Positions 54,011 through 63,736 of a DNA stretch of 64,000 bases are shown here, piece by piece. The notes beneath the pieces are model-generated. The model was not told the DNA's origin. It ran no database searches and saw only the letters and a list, made by a program, of their open reading frames with translations. Both the position numbers and the translations under genes were made by a program. The number at the start of each line of letters is the position of its first letter. The stretch's first letter is position 1. The stretch spans positions 1-64,000 of the forward strand of contig JAUXXQ010000195.1 in NCBI GenBank assembly GCA_030684815.1, written 5' to 3'. Source of the stretch: Methylobacter sp. Lineage in GTDB: Bacteria > Pseudomonadota > Gammaproteobacteria > Methylococcales > Methylomonadaceae.

Positions 54011-54544
54011 ATGCATCAGCAACTTATCATAGAAAAGATTTCAGGTGTTCTTGAAGCTACAGATGATTCGTACGATGTAAAGTTGACCCAACTGCTTGAT
54101 AACGCTAAACGTATATTTATCGCTGGCGCCGGGCGTTCCAAGTTGGTTGGTAATTTTTTTGCAATGCGGCTGGTTCACGGTGGCTACGATGTCAGCGTCG
54201 TAGGTGAAATTGTGACGCCGAGTATTAAAAACGGTGACTTATTGATCATTATTTCCGGTTCCGGAGAAACTGAGCAATTAATAGCATTCACTAAAAGTGC
54301 AAAAAAAATAGGTGCTAACATCGTTTTGATTTCTGCAAAAAGTAGCTCAACTATTGGCGACTTAGCGGACGCGGTATTTCAAATCGGTAGCGCCGAACAA
54401 TATGGTAAGGTTTTAGGTATGCCTATGGGAACCGTGTTTGAGCTATCTACCTTGTTATTTTTGGAAGCAACCATTTCCCATATTATTCATGAGAAAGGTA
54501 TTCCTGAAGAAATAATGCGAGAAAGACACGCTAATTTAGAATAG
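54011..54544 (+). CDS. phi: 6-phospho-3-hexuloisomerase
   Basis: A 177-residue SIS-domain enzyme (hxlB, rmpB) that turns hexulose 6-phosphate into fructose 6-phosphate. IAGAGRSKLVGNFFAMRL at residues 37-54 and ISGSGETEQLIAFT are the SIS phosphosugar site. The C-terminal IPEEIMRERHANLE is characteristic. It overlaps no gene and has only a weak ribosome site, so it is likely coupled to hps, which lies 2 bases upstream. Confidence 0.95.
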   Translation: MHQQLIIEKISGVLEATDDSYDVKLTQLLDNAKRIFIAGAGRSKLVGNFFAMRLVHGGYDVSVVGEIVTPSIKNGDLLIIISGSGETEQLIAFTKSAKKIGANIVLISAKSSSTIGDLADAVFQIGSAEQYGKVLGMPMGTVFELSTLLFLEATISHIIHEKGIPEEIMRERHANLE

Positions 54545-54552
54545 CGGCACCG

Positions 54553-54578
54553 GAACGAGTGGCTATGCCCACTCGTTC
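54553..54578. terminator. Hairpin between phi and tkt
   Basis: GAACGAGTGG pairs exactly with CCACTCGTTC around a 6-base loop. There is no T-run. It may weaken read-through or protect the hps-phi mRNA 3' end. Confidence 0.5.
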
Positions 54579-54679
54579 TAATCCTTCCAGGACAAAACGC
54601 CGAAAGAACATTTCGTGACGAGTCGATCAGGCTGAAAAGTCACCCTTTAGTAATCTATATAATAATTAAGGAGAACAAT

Positions 54680-56665
54680 ATGACTTCGCGTCGAGAATTA
54701 GCGAACGCCATACGCGCTTTGAGCATGGATGCCGTGCAGAAAGCAAACTCTGGGCATCCAGGCGCACCTATGGGCATGGCGGACATTGCTGAGGTGCTGT
54801 GGAATGATCATCTGAACCACAACCCGTCAAATCCGAAATGGTCGGATCGTGACCGCTTTGTTCTTTCTAACGGCCACGGCTCAATGCTGATTTATTCATT
54901 ATTGCATTTGAGCGGTTATGATTTGCCTATGAGCGAATTAGCCTCATTCCGTCAATTACATTCAAAATGTGCAGGCCATCCTGAATACGGTTATGCGCCT
55001 GGCATCGAAACAACCACTGGCCCATTAGGTCAGGGCATTGCCAACGGCGTTGGTTTTGCAATGGCTGAAAAATTGCTTGCAGAGCAATTTAACCGCCCAA
55101 ACCATAAAATTGTTGACCATCATACTTATGTATTTATGGGTGACGGCTGCTTAATGGAAGGCATTTCCCACGAAGCCTGTGCCTTAGCCGGTACTTGGGG
55201 CTTGGGTAAGTTGATTGCTTTTTGGGATGATAACGGCATTTCTATCGATGGCCATATTGAAGGCTGGTACACCGATGACACGGTAAAACGTTTTGAAGCT
55301 TACGGCTGGCACGTTTTATCGGTAGATGGGCACAATCCTGATGAAATTAACAAAGCCATTAGCCTGGCTAAAGACATGACTAATGCGCCGACTTTAATTT
55401 GCTGCAAAACCACGATTGGTTTTGGATCGCCAAATAAAGCAGGTACACATGAATGTCATGGCGCTGCTTTGGGTCAACCTGAAATTAACCTGACTAAAGC
55501 CGCTTTAGGCTGGGATCACGAAGCCTTTATTATCCCAGAAAATGTTTACGCAGGTTGGGACGCTAAAGCAAAAGGCGCAAAGACTGAGGCAGCATGGGAT
55601 GCTAAATTTGCCGCTTATGCAGCAGAATATCCAGAATTGGCCGCAGAATTCAAGCGCCGTATGGCGGGTGAATTGCCGGCTAACTGGGCGGCTGCAGCTG
55701 ACGCATTAATCGCTGAGACTAATGCAAAAGCAGAAAATCTGGCGACACGTCAATCTTCACAAAAAGTGATTGGTGGATTAGCGCCTACATTACCTGAGTT
55801 TTTGGGGGGGTCTGCTGATTTGACCGGTTCTAACTTGACCAGCTGCAGCAGCTTTAAGCATGTCAGCGGTAAAGAACCCGGAAATTACATTTCCTACGGT
55901 GTGCGTGAATTTGGTATGTACACTATCATGAATGGTATGGCGTTACATGGCGGCTTATTGCCTTTCGGCGGAACATTCCACATGTTCTCTGATTATGCGA
56001 AAAGTGCTTTGCGTATGTCGGCATTGATGAAAATTCGCACCATTGCTGTGTTGACGCATGACTCTATCGGTCAAGGCGAAGACGGGCCGACGCATCAGCC
56101 GATTGAGAACACTTCGGCAATGCGCTACATCCCGAACATGGATGTTTGGCGTCCTGCTGATACTACAGAAACAGCTGTTTCTTGGGTGATGGCGGTTGAA
56201 CGTACAACTGGCCCTACCAGCTTGGTGTTAAGCCGTCAAGGCTTGCCGTTCATTGCGCGCACTGATGCTCAAATTGCAGCTATCCGTAAAGGCGCTTACG
56301 TTATTTCTGAATCAGCGGGCAATGCTCAAGTTATTCTCATTGCAACCGGTTCGGAAGTTGATTTGGCGCTAAAGTCACAAGCGGCTTTAGCGGAAAAAGG
56401 CATTCAAGCACGCGTTGTTTCAATGCCATCAACTAATGTATTCGACCGTCAAGATCAAGCTTATAAAGACAGCGTATTAACACCTGGTATCAAACGTGTT
56501 GCGATTGAAGCCGGTATTACCGACTTTTGGCGTAAGTATGTTGGCTTGGAAGGCGCGGTTGTCGGTATTGATACTTTTGGCGAATCTGCACCTGGCGGCG
56601 TATTGATGACGCACTTCGGCTTTACTGTTGAAAACGTTGTCAAAAACGTAGAAGCGGTACTTTAA
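54680..56665 (+). CDS. tkt: Transketolase
   Basis: A 661-residue thiamine diphosphate enzyme that regenerates pentose phosphates for the RuMP cycle. N-terminal SGHPGAPMG; cofactor motif [18 protein letters not shown] to NNG-type end (DDNGISIDG); central GPTHQPIE with the conserved His; C-terminal ligand-binding [18 protein letters not shown] lies before the ATG. It is 135 bases after phi. Confidence 0.95.
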   Translation: MTSRRELANAIRALSMDAVQKANSGHPGAPMGMADIAEVLWNDHLNHNPSNPKWSDRDRFVLSNGHGSMLIYSLLHLSGYDLPMSELASFRQLHSKCAGHPEYGYAPGIETTTGPLGQGIANGVGFAMAEKLLAEQFNRPNHKIVDHHTYVFMGDGCLMEGISHEACALAGTWGLGKLIAFWDDNGISIDGHIEGWYTDDTVKRFEAYGWHVLSVDGHNPDEINKAISLAKDMTNAPTLICCKTTIGFGSPNKAGTHECHGAALGQPEINLTKAALGWDHEAFIIPENVYAGWDAKAKGAKTEAAWDAKFAAYAAEYPELAAEFKRRMAGELPANWAAAADALIAETNAKAENLATRQSSQKVIGGLAPTLPEFLGGSADLTGSNLTSCSSFKHVSGKEPGNYISYGVREFGMYTIMNGMALHGGLLPFGGTFHMFSDYAKSALRMSALMKIRTIAVLTHDSIGQGEDGPTHQPIENTSAMRYIPNMDVWRPADTTETAVSWVMAVERTTGPTSLVLSRQGLPFIARTDAQIAAIRKGAYVISESAGNAQVILIATGSEVDLALKSQAALAEKGIQARVVSMPSTNVFDRQDQAYKDSVLTPGIKRVAIEAGITDFWRKYVGLEGAVVGIDTFGESAPGGVLMTHFGFTVENVVKNVEAVL

Positions 56666-56682
56666 TTTTAAAGGTCATATTT

Positions 56683-56748
56683 GCGTTAGCGGCATGATTA
56701 AAACTATTGGCTGAGTATGCTCCGTTGATAAATCATGGCTGCTAACGC
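56683..56748. repeat. Inverted repeat between tkt and the first repeat-protein gene
   Basis: The arm at 56683-56699 pairs with 56731-56748 (GCGTTAGC with GCTAACGC, then nearly all of the inner ten bases with a one-base bulge). It could be a long-loop hairpin that separates expression of tkt from the repeat-protein genes or binds a regulator. Confidence 0.45.
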
Positions 56749-56790
56749 CGGTATGGCTACTCTAAAAAACGCATAGAGGGGGATTCACAC

Positions 56791-57483
56791 GTGAAAATAA
56801 ATAATTTGACGAATGGTTTAGTTGCTGCGCTGTTAATGGCAAGTCCCATAGCAGGGGCGGAGACAGAGTATCCGGCAGCGGATTTCAAGCCAAAAGTAAT
56901 TTATCAAGATGCTGAATACAGTAGCCAAAATAAGCCTGCGCCAGCAACATCGGCCAAGCAAGAAACATCTGTTGAAGTAGATTCAAATTACCCTGCGGCG
57001 AATTTTGAGCCAAAGGTTTTATACAAAGACGCAGAGTATAAACCTAGCAAATCTACAGAAACTGCATCGACGTCCCAGCGCACAAGTGGTGCATCTGCAA
57101 ACAATGAAGTCGCAGCAAGTGGAGCAGAAAAAGCGCCGGAAGAATCAATGCTGACCTACTTATTAGGCTTGGCTGTTTTTGCTGTTGCAGGTTTCATTTT
57201 CTTAGGTAAGCGTGGTGCGCCAAAAGCCAAAGTTAGCGATGCCCCGGTATATTCCGGTCATGTTAGCGGGCTTTCCGGTGTCGCACGCTACATGAGAAAA
57301 CATAATATGGCTGCGGTAACCGGTGTCGCCAGATACTTGGAAAGCCAGGTTGTACCTGAAAAAAAATCGGCTGCGGCTGTTAGCAGCGTTGAAAAGTACC
57401 TTGAAAAACAGGCTGTATCGGAACAAGAAAAAGCAGCGCAAGCACGGACTGGAGTTGAAAAGTACATGCGTAACCGGGGGTGA
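56791..57483 (+). CDS. Membrane-anchored SGVxKY repeat protein
   Basis: A 230-residue protein of unknown family. A signal peptide (about 1-23, cut after AGA) is followed by two 16-residue repeats (28-43 and 68-83: PAADFKPKVIYQDAEY and PAANFEPKVLYKDAEY), a Ser/Thr/Ala-rich linker (86-118) and one membrane helix (121-138) with KRGAPKAK after it. The tail has four copies of an 11-residue motif at about 161, 176, 197 and 219 (LSGVARYMRKH, VTGVARYLESQ). By the positive-inside rule the tail is cytoplasmic. It starts at GTG with GAGGGGG upstream. The next gene, 3 bases on, has 15 more copies. Confidence 0.85.
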   Translation: MKINNLTNGLVAALLMASPIAGAETEYPAADFKPKVIYQDAEYSSQNKPAPATSAKQETSVEVDSNYPAANFEPKVLYKDAEYKPSKSTETASTSQRTSGASANNEVAASGAEKAPEESMLTYLLGLAVFAVAGFIFLGKRGAPKAKVSDAPVYSGHVSGLSGVARYMRKHNMAAVTGVARYLESQVVPEKKSAAAVSSVEKYLEKQAVSEQEKAAQARTGVEKYMRNRG

Positions 57484-57486
57484 TAA

Positions 57487-58680
57487 GTGGCTCAAAATCA
57501 CTTGATCAATTTAATATCCGGCCTGTTTGGATTCAAGGAAGAAGTTAAGGTTCAGGCCGTTCCTCGTGTGTATGCCACTGATTCTGCCGGTCTTACTGGC
57601 GTTGCCAGGTATTTGAAAGGGCAGGAAGTTCCGCCGGTGTTGAGCGGTGTTGCGAAGTACTTGAAAAATTTGGAAGAGTTGTCGGCAGCAGCAAATGAAG
57701 CTGCTGAGGCCTTTTTGGACGATTCAGCGCAAGAATTGGCTGCGGATCAGCCCATTGATCAACTGGAAGAGTCAATTGAACAAGCATCAGTTGAAGCTAA
57801 TATTGAGCATAACCCTGAAGATCAGCAAGAACCCGTATTGCGGACTAGCCGTGTAGCTAAATACCTGGAAAAACTGGATCATATTCCGGTAAGTAGTGTT
57901 GCCAAATATATGGCAAGACAGGCGATTTCTGCGAAAAATGCACCGAAAATAAGCGGTGTTGCCAAATATATGGCAAAGCATGCTGATGTTGTAAGGCCGA
58001 AAGCACCTGCCGTTAGCGGTGTTAGCAAGTACGTGGAAAAACAAGCGCAGTCACCTGTTGTAAGCGGTGTTTCCAAGTATTTAATTAAGCAGACAATATC
58101 AACTAGAAATACAGCAGCGGTAACCGGTGTTGCCAAATATCTTGAGGATGAATCTATTGCCGAGAGAAAAGCAGCCGCAGCCGCTATTGTTGCCAAGTAT
58201 TTAGAACAGCAGCAGCTGTTTGTGAAAGAACAAGAACAAGAAAAAGAAAAGGCAGCGCAATTGGCAATAGCCCGCGAAATAGAAAAGGCAGAGCAAAGAG
58301 CTATTGCAGCATCGGCGGCAACTGGAGTGGCTAGATATTTGGAAGAACAGGCTATTTTGGCGAAAGAAAAACCACCCGTCAGTGGCGTTACCAAGTATGT
58401 GGCAAGACAAATTGTATCCAGAAAAGATGCGCCGGTTCTAAGCGGCGTTGAGAAATACATAGCAAAGCAATCTACACAGGTAAAAGAAAAGCCGATTGTT
58501 AGTGGCGTGGCAAAATACGTCGAAAGAGAAGCGGCGACTGCGAAAAAAACACCAAAAGCTAAAGTTAGCGGAGTTAGCAAATACATGGAAAAACAGGCAG
58601 TATTGCCAGCGGTAAGTGGTGTTTCTAAGTATGTGAGGAAGCAAATTGTTTCTGCAAAAGTAAATGCGGAAAAAGCGTGA
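57487..58680 (+). CDS. Soluble 15-copy SGVxKY repeat protein
   Basis: A 397-residue protein of unknown family without signal peptide or membrane helix. Fifteen motifs of the form (S/T)GV-x-(K/R)Y-(L/M/V/I)-x-(K/R)-Q are spaced mostly 15-16 or 20-22 residues, at about 37, 53, 121, 136, 156, 177, 193, 213, 233, 279, 299, 319, 339, 361 and 376. The linkers are rich in Ala, Lys, Glu and Pro; 61-118 is acidic and 245-272 a charged helix. It starts at GTG, 3 bases after the membrane-anchored partner, with GGGGGTGAT as ribosome site inside the earlier gene. Multivalent repeats next to tkt and tal suggest a scaffold role; this is inference. Confidence 0.85.
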   Translation: MAQNHLINLISGLFGFKEEVKVQAVPRVYATDSAGLTGVARYLKGQEVPPVLSGVAKYLKNLEELSAAANEAAEAFLDDSAQELAADQPIDQLEESIEQASVEANIEHNPEDQQEPVLRTSRVAKYLEKLDHIPVSSVAKYMARQAISAKNAPKISGVAKYMAKHADVVRPKAPAVSGVSKYVEKQAQSPVVSGVSKYLIKQTISTRNTAAVTGVAKYLEDESIAERKAAAAAIVAKYLEQQQLFVKEQEQEKEKAAQLAIAREIEKAEQRAIAASAATGVARYLEEQAILAKEKPPVSGVTKYVARQIVSRKDAPVLSGVEKYIAKQSTQVKEKPIVSGVAKYVEREAATAKKTPKAKVSGVSKYMEKQAVLPAVSGVSKYVRKQIVSAKVNAEKA

Positions 58681-59047
58681 TTCTGTGATTAAAACGTGTT
58701 AGATGCCTTTTCTAATTAAAATACTGGTTAAGGCACGCTGAACGGTAGCTGTTGATATGCAATCTAAAGGTTATCATTCACTAAGTCTGTCTGAGATAAA
58801 GGCTTAGTGCTATCGTTAACCCGTCTTCAAAGCAGCTTTGAAGTTCTGAAAAAATAAGCTATTAAAAGCGCCAGCTTTTGTCTCATTGGTAGGAACTGTA
58901 TTGTGCTCTTGATGGATTATCAAGATTGCTCGCGGTGTATCTACCTTTTCAATTATATTGGATGTTACGCGCTATATCTGGAAGTATTTAGACATAGCGT
59001 GTACGTCTGGATGTTTTTAAATTTTTAAAATATACAAGGAGCCTCTA
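58681..59047. promoter_or_regulatory. Gap before tal with several hairpins
   Basis: A 367-base gap without a gene. CACTAAG/CTTAGTG (58789-58809) and the palindrome CTTCAAAGC-A-GCTTTGAAG (58825-58843) lie after the repeat-protein gene. Nearer tal, ACGCGCTAT and ATAGCGTGT form a wide inverted repeat, and GGATGTT occurs twice. A good ribosome site (AAGGAG) precedes the tal ATG. tal probably has its own promoter here; I could not fix it. Confidence 0.45.
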
Positions 59048-60034
59048 ATGGCTAAGACTTTGCTTGAACAATTAAGAGAAATGACTGTAGTTGTAGCTGA
59101 TACGGGTGATATTCAAGCTATTGAAACCTTTAAGCCGCGTGATGCAACGACTAACCCTTCGTTAATTACCGCTGCCGCACAAATGCCGCAATATCAAGGC
59201 ATCGTTGATGATACGTTGAAAGGTGCCAGAGCGACTTTAGGTAAAGATGCCTCTGCGGCGCAAGTGGCTACCCTTGCTTTTGAGCGTTTGGCGGTTTCTT
59301 TTGGACATAAGATTCTCGATGTTATCCCTGGACGGGTTTCTACTGAAGTGGATGCGCGCCTTTCATTTGACACCGATGCCAGCGTCCGTGTAGGCCGTGA
59401 GCTGATTGCGATGTATGAAGAGCAGGGCGTTTCGCGTGAGCGTGTTTTAATCAAAATCGCTGCGACTTGGGAAGGTATACAAGCTGCTGCTGTACTTGAA
59501 AAAGAAGGTATTCACTGTAACCTTACCTTACTATTCGGCCTGCACCAGGCAATCGCCTGTGCCGAGAATGGCATTACCCTGATTTCACCTTTCGTTGGCC
59601 GCATTCTGGATTGGTACAAAAAAGATACCGGTCGTGATTCTTATGAACCCGCTGAAGATCCAGGTGTACTGTCTGTAACAGAAATTTATAACTATTACAA
59701 AAAATTCGGCTATAAAACGGAAGTTATGGGTGCTAGCTTCCGTAATGTGGGCGAGATAGTTGAATTGGCGGGTTGCGATTTGTTGACTATTGCGCCATCT
59801 TTGTTGGCTGAGCTTCAGTCTACCGAAGGTGAACTGGTACACAAATTGGATCCAGCAAAATCAGCGGGCGCTGCCATTGAAAAAATAACCATTGATAAAG
59901 CGACTTTTGATCGTATGCATGCTGAAAACCGCATGGCTTCTGAAAAACTGGCAGAAGGTATTGATGGCTTCACCAAAGCGTTAGAGTCATTAGAAGAAAT
60001 TCTTGCGGCGCGTTTGGCAACGTTGGAAGGATAA
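59048..60034 (+). CDS. tal: Transaldolase
   Basis: A 328-residue class I aldolase-type enzyme that exchanges dihydroxyacetone units between sugar phosphates, serving the transaldolase variant of the RuMP cycle. [20 protein letters not shown] with TNPSL near the start and the Schiff-base Lys in [13 protein letters not shown] are diagnostic. [17 protein letters not shown] and [15 protein letters not shown] complete the barrel. The length is near that of E. coli TalB. Confidence 0.95.
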   Translation: MAKTLLEQLREMTVVVADTGDIQAIETFKPRDATTNPSLITAAAQMPQYQGIVDDTLKGARATLGKDASAAQVATLAFERLAVSFGHKILDVIPGRVSTEVDARLSFDTDASVRVGRELIAMYEEQGVSRERVLIKIAATWEGIQAAAVLEKEGIHCNLTLLFGLHQAIACAENGITLISPFVGRILDWYKKDTGRDSYEPAEDPGVLSVTEIYNYYKKFGYKTEVMGASFRNVGEIVELAGCDLLTIAPSLLAELQSTEGELVHKLDPAKSAGAAIEKITIDKATFDRMHAENRMASEKLAEGIDGFTKALESLEEILAARLATLEG

Positions 60035-60086
60035 GGCCAAATTTCACGCTGCCGGGCAATTTGCCGGATGGCGTAATAAGGTTTTG

Positions 60087-60129
60087 ATGCCCCTGTTAAT
60101 CGGTGATTTACCAAAATTAATAGGGGCAT
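60087..60129 (+). terminator. Hairpin downstream of tal
   Basis: ATGCCCCTGTTAAT pairs with ATTAATAGGGGCAT (one mismatch) around a 15-base loop, about 50 bases after the tal stop. Probable terminator or mRNA end. Confidence 0.5.
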
Positions 60130-60250
60130 ATTTGTAATAGGGGGATTATTTTGGGTTGAGCCCAATTCCACACAATGCGTTAGTTTCGTAGAATCACCTC
60201 AATGCGAAAAATAACTAAATAACCAATGAGGTGGATTTTGGGAACATATC

Positions 60251-60769
60251 ATGAATAATCTTACAGCGCTTTCTGTCAGTATTGCAGTCCTTGCCGGACT
60301 TGCCACATTTTTGGCGGTTGGCCCTCTTAGCGGGCTCTTTTTTATATGGGCCGCAACTATTGCCTGGGCAGCATTCTTTTTTCTCGGTGCCAGTCAGGAA
60401 GCATTAAAAAATACCATTGTCTGTGGTATTTTTGGTGTCTTTATGGCTTGGTTAGCAGCTATTCAACTGACTAATATCCCATCTACAGCGATTTTGGGCT
60501 TCCCTTTTTGGGCGGCGGTGACTGTGGTTTGTTCGGTTCTGGTTATGTGTCTGGCGGCAAATATTCCGGCGCTGGCAACCATACCGGCTAGTGTATTGGG
60601 TTACTCGTCTGTATTTGCCTATTTGTTACAAACTCCCGATAAATTAACCAAAGATATTTTGTTAGGGGTTTCTTTGGATAATCCTTTAATAGTCATATCT
60701 ATTTCCATTGCTGTGGGCACATACTTTGGTCTATGGTCAGCCCAGCTCAGTGCAAAGCTGACTAAATAG
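60251..60769 (+). CDS. DUF1097 inner-membrane protein
   Basis: A 172-residue protein with about five transmembrane helices, related to the DUF1097 family (E. coli YcdZ). LTALSVSIAVLAGLATFLA and WAATIAWAAFFFLGASQEA are family-like. Function unknown. It lies after tal with a 216-base gap, so it is probably not in the same transcript. Confidence 0.75.
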   Translation: MNNLTALSVSIAVLAGLATFLAVGPLSGLFFIWAATIAWAAFFFLGASQEALKNTIVCGIFGVFMAWLAAIQLTNIPSTAILGFPFWAAVTVVCSVLVMCLAANIPALATIPASVLGYSSVFAYLLQTPDKLTKDILLGVSLDNPLIVISISIAVGTYFGLWSAQLSAKLTK

Positions 60770-60813
60770 AACGCAGTATAGTCATCGGGTCTTAGACGAT
60801 TTCCGAGAAATAG

Positions 60814-60930
60814 CATCCCTTGATGATCATTGCATGTAAAAAATAAAGTTCACGCTTAACACGAAAATTTCGTGGATTTTGTGTTAAGCGTGGATAATTT
60901 TTGGTATTTCTTTTTCAGGAAATAGCCTAA
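60814..60930. repeat. Dispersed palindromic repeat, copy B
   Basis: Matches the element at 142-268: CATCCCTTGATGAT, GTAAAAAATA, CACGCTTAACACGAAA, then the inverted partner TGTTAAGCGTGGATA, ATTTTTGGTAT and CTTTTTCAGG. It lies between the DUF1097 gene and the convergent oxidoreductase gene. Confidence 0.6.
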
Positions 60931-60972
60931 TTGCTCTTCGTGTTTCCGTGACAAATGTTCTCCGCTCACCTC

Positions 60973-62067
60973 TTATTTAGCCGAATATTTCGGGTAATCG
61001 GTATAGCCTTTTTCATCGCCACCATAAAAAGTCGTCTGATCGGGCGTATTTAGCGGCCAATTTTTGGCAAACCGTTCCGGCAAATCGGGATTGGCGATAA
61101 ACAGCTTGCCGAATGCCACCATGTCCGCATATTCCTGTCCAATGGCGCTGTTGCCGCCGTCCAGATCATAACCGTTATTGGCCATATAAAGGCCGGTAAA
61201 GCAGCTTCTTAATGCCTGATAATCCACGCGCCGTTCGCCAGTCACCATATCGCCTTCCAGCACATGCAGATACGCCAGCGGATAATCGGATAATTTTTGC
61301 GCGACGGCGTTAAAGGTCTGTTGCGGTTGGCTGTCTTCCATATCGTTAAAACTGTTTTCCGGCGACAGCCGCACCCCGACGCAATGACTGCCCCAAACGG
61401 CAATGGCGGCTTCAACCACCTCAAGCAACAGGCGCATCCGCTTGGCAATATTGCCGCCGTAGCCGTCTTCGCGCCGGTTGCTGCCGTCCCGTAAAAACTG
61501 ATCCAGCAGATAACCGTTGGCCGCATGAATCTCCACGCCATCAAAACCGGCGGCTTTGGCATTTTGCGCCGCCGTTGCATAATCGGCGACAAGTGCTGGC
61601 AGTTCCTCAAGCGCCAGTGCATGAGGCGTTTCAAAATCCTGTAAACCGTCATAAGTCATCGCTTGACCGGCGGCCTTCAGCGCAGACGGCGCCACCGGCA
61701 ATACCCCGCCGGGTTGCAGTGATGAATGGGAAATCCTGCCTGTATGCCAAAGCTGGATAAAAATCCGCCCGCCTTCGTCGTGGACGGCATCGGTGACTTG
61801 CTGCCAACCGTTAATCTGTGCCGCAGAATGGATGCCCGGCGTACGCGGATAGCCAACGCCGGTTGCCGAAATTTGGCTGCCTTCGCTAATAATCAAGCCG
61901 GCGCTGGCGCGTTGCCGGTAATAATCCACGTTCATATCCTGCGGCACATTACCCTCGTCCGCCCGGTTGCGCGTTAACGGCGCCATAATGATGCGGTTTG
62001 CCAAGGTCAGTTCGCCCAGCTGTATGGGCGAAAAAAGGTTGTTTTTGTCACTGCTTGTTAATGCCAT
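60973..62067 (-). CDS. Alkene reductase (Old Yellow Enzyme family)
   Basis: A 364-residue FMN (beta/alpha)8 oxidoreductase like NemA. FSPIQLGELTLANRIIMAPL at the N-terminus, QLWHTGRISH, and FDGVEIHAANGYLLDQFLRD with the His-Asn pair that binds the activated alkene. It reduces activated C=C bonds or nitro compounds with NAD(P)H. GGAG precedes the ATG. Divergent from leuC and unrelated to neighbouring pathways. Confidence 0.88.
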   Translation of the reverse strand: MALTSSDKNNLFSPIQLGELTLANRIIMAPLTRNRADEGNVPQDMNVDYYRQRASAGLIISEGSQISATGVGYPRTPGIHSAAQINGWQQVTDAVHDEGGRIFIQLWHTGRISHSSLQPGGVLPVAPSALKAAGQAMTYDGLQDFETPHALALEELPALVADYATAAQNAKAAGFDGVEIHAANGYLLDQFLRDGSNRREDGYGGNIAKRMRLLLEVVEAAIAVWGSHCVGVRLSPENSFNDMEDSQPQQTFNAVAQKLSDYPLAYLHVLEGDMVTGERRVDYQALRSCFTGLYMANNGYDLDGGNSAIGQEYADMVAFGKLFIANPDLPERFAKNWPLNTPDQTTFYGGDEKGYTDYPKYSAK

Positions 62068-62199
62068 GATGCGGCTCCTAACGTTGATGAGGGGGGATTT
62101 AAAACTTTTCGTGGGCTCTGTTTTTCCTGATGCCGTTATAGTTTACCCCGACATCCGCGCTGTTCGCAGGTTTCATGGTTTGTGGACGTTTTTACCAAA

Positions 62200-62229
62200 T
62201 TGCAAACTAGCGCTCTTTTAGAGGATAAT
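62200..62229 (+). promoter_or_regulatory. Sigma-70 promoter of leuCD
   Basis: TTGCAA (62200-62205), 18-base spacer, GATAAT (62224-62229), about 95 bases before the leuC ATG. A short hairpin GCATAGCC/GGCTATGC (62240-62255) followed by TTTT lies in the leader. No Leu-rich leader peptide separate from leuC was found. Confidence 0.5.
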
Positions 62230-62324
62230 GCCCAGCTACGCATAGCCTGGCTATGCTTTTGATTGACCTTGTAACCACGCCATTCGCTCATTATCGAGCC
62301 ACTATGCACGCTTTGGAATACGCT

Positions 62325-63722
62325 ATGAAAAAGACTATGTACGAAAAAATCTGGGACAGCCACCTGGTCGTTGATGTAGCCGGACAGGCACCTTTGCTTT
62401 ATGTTGACCGGCATTTGATGCATGAAGTCACCAGTCCGCAGGCTTTTGAAGGTCTGCGTTTATCCGGCCGCAAAGTGCGCAATCCACATAGCATTCTTGC
62501 TACCATGGATCATTGCGTGCCCACCAAAAACCGCGATTTGCCGATTGCCGATCCGATTGCTAAAAAGCAAATCGAAACCATGGCGGAAAACTGCCGCGAG
62601 AACGGCTTGAATCTGTACGACATGAAAAACCCCAATAACGGCGTGATTCATGTGGTCGTGCCTGAACACGGCTTCGTCCATCCGGGCATGGTCGTGGTCT
62701 GCGGCGATAGCCATACCGCAACGCACGGCGCATTCGGCGCACTGGCTTTCGGTATCGGCACCTCCGAGGTCGAGCACGTTATGGCGACGCAAACCTTGCC
62801 GCAAAAGAAATCCAAAACCATGCAAATCATCGTCAATGGTGAGCTGTCTAAATACGCCTCCGCCAAAGATATTGCCCTGGCGATTACCGGCAAAATCGGC
62901 ACCGCAGGCGGCACCGGCTACGTGATTGAATACACGGGTTCGGCGATTCGGGAACTGTCGATGGAAGGCCGCATGACGCTGTGCAACATGGCGATTGAAG
63001 CGGGCGCCAGAGCCGGCTTGATCGCCCCCGATGAAAAAACCTACGACTACCTGAAAGGCCGCGAATTTGCGCCATCCGGTCAATATTGGGAGCAGGCTTT
63101 AGCGTATTGGAAAAGCCTGCCCAGCGATGAGGGTGCGGTATTCGATGCCACCGTCACCTTAGACGCCGCCGACATTGCGCCGCAAGTATCGTGGGGCACT
63201 TCGCCCGAACAAGTGACCGGCGTTGATGGCGTAGTGCCCGCACCGGAAAGTTTCAGCGACGAGATCAAACGTCAAGCCTGTGAAAACGCCCTGGCTTATA
63301 TGGGCTTAACGCCGAACACCAAAATCACCGATATTGCCATCGATTACGTGTTTATCGGCTCTTGCACCAACGGCCGCATCGAAGATTTTCGCATTGCCGC
63401 CGAAGTGGCTAAAGGCACCCATGTTGCCCCCGGCGTCACCGCGATTGCCGTGCCCGGCTCCTATCACGTCAAGCAACAAGCCGAACAAGAAGGCCTGGAC
63501 AAAATCTTTACCGATGCCGGTTGGGAATGGCGCGAACCCGGATGCTCCATGTGTCTGGCGATGAATGGCGATGAATTGACCAAAGGCCAACGCAGCGCCT
63601 CAACCTCAAACCGCAATTTTGAAGGCCGCCAAGGTAAAGGCGGACGCACCCATTTGGTATCGCCCGCCATGGCAGCGGCCGCCGCAGCGGCAGGCCATTT
63701 TGTCGATATTCGCAACCTATAA
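62325..63722 (+). CDS. leuC: 3-isopropylmalate dehydratase large subunit
   Basis: A 465-residue aconitase-family enzyme of leucine synthesis. [19 protein letters not shown] near the start, [19 protein letters not shown], and the 4Fe-4S ligands in IGSCTNGR and [13 protein letters not shown] 62325 matches the usual length; the frame also runs back to 62253 but that would add an untypical N-terminus. The small subunit gene follows after 14 bases. Confidence 0.95.
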   Translation: MKKTMYEKIWDSHLVVDVAGQAPLLYVDRHLMHEVTSPQAFEGLRLSGRKVRNPHSILATMDHCVPTKNRDLPIADPIAKKQIETMAENCRENGLNLYDMKNPNNGVIHVVVPEHGFVHPGMVVVCGDSHTATHGAFGALAFGIGTSEVEHVMATQTLPQKKSKTMQIIVNGELSKYASAKDIALAITGKIGTAGGTGYVIEYTGSAIRELSMEGRMTLCNMAIEAGARAGLIAPDEKTYDYLKGREFAPSGQYWEQALAYWKSLPSDEGAVFDATVTLDAADIAPQVSWGTSPEQVTGVDGVVPAPESFSDEIKRQACENALAYMGLTPNTKITDIAIDYVFIGSCTNGRIEDFRIAAEVAKGTHVAPGVTAIAVPGSYHVKQQAEQEGLDKIFTDAGWEWREPGCSMCLAMNGDELTKGQRSASTSNRNFEGRQGKGGRTHLVSPAMAAAAAAAGHFVDIRNL

Positions 63723-63736
63723 AATCGGAAAGAATT

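Noticed and set aside
57879-58586. Long open frame on the minus strand inside the repeat-protein gene
   Set aside because: It mirrors the repeated codons of the plus-strand gene, has no ribosome site or recognisable domain, and exists because the repeats lack complementary stop codons.
62253-62324. Leucine-rich leader peptide before leuC
   Set aside because: The frame starting at 62253 has several Leu and Val codons but is fused in frame to leuC with no stop, so it is not a separate attenuator peptide.
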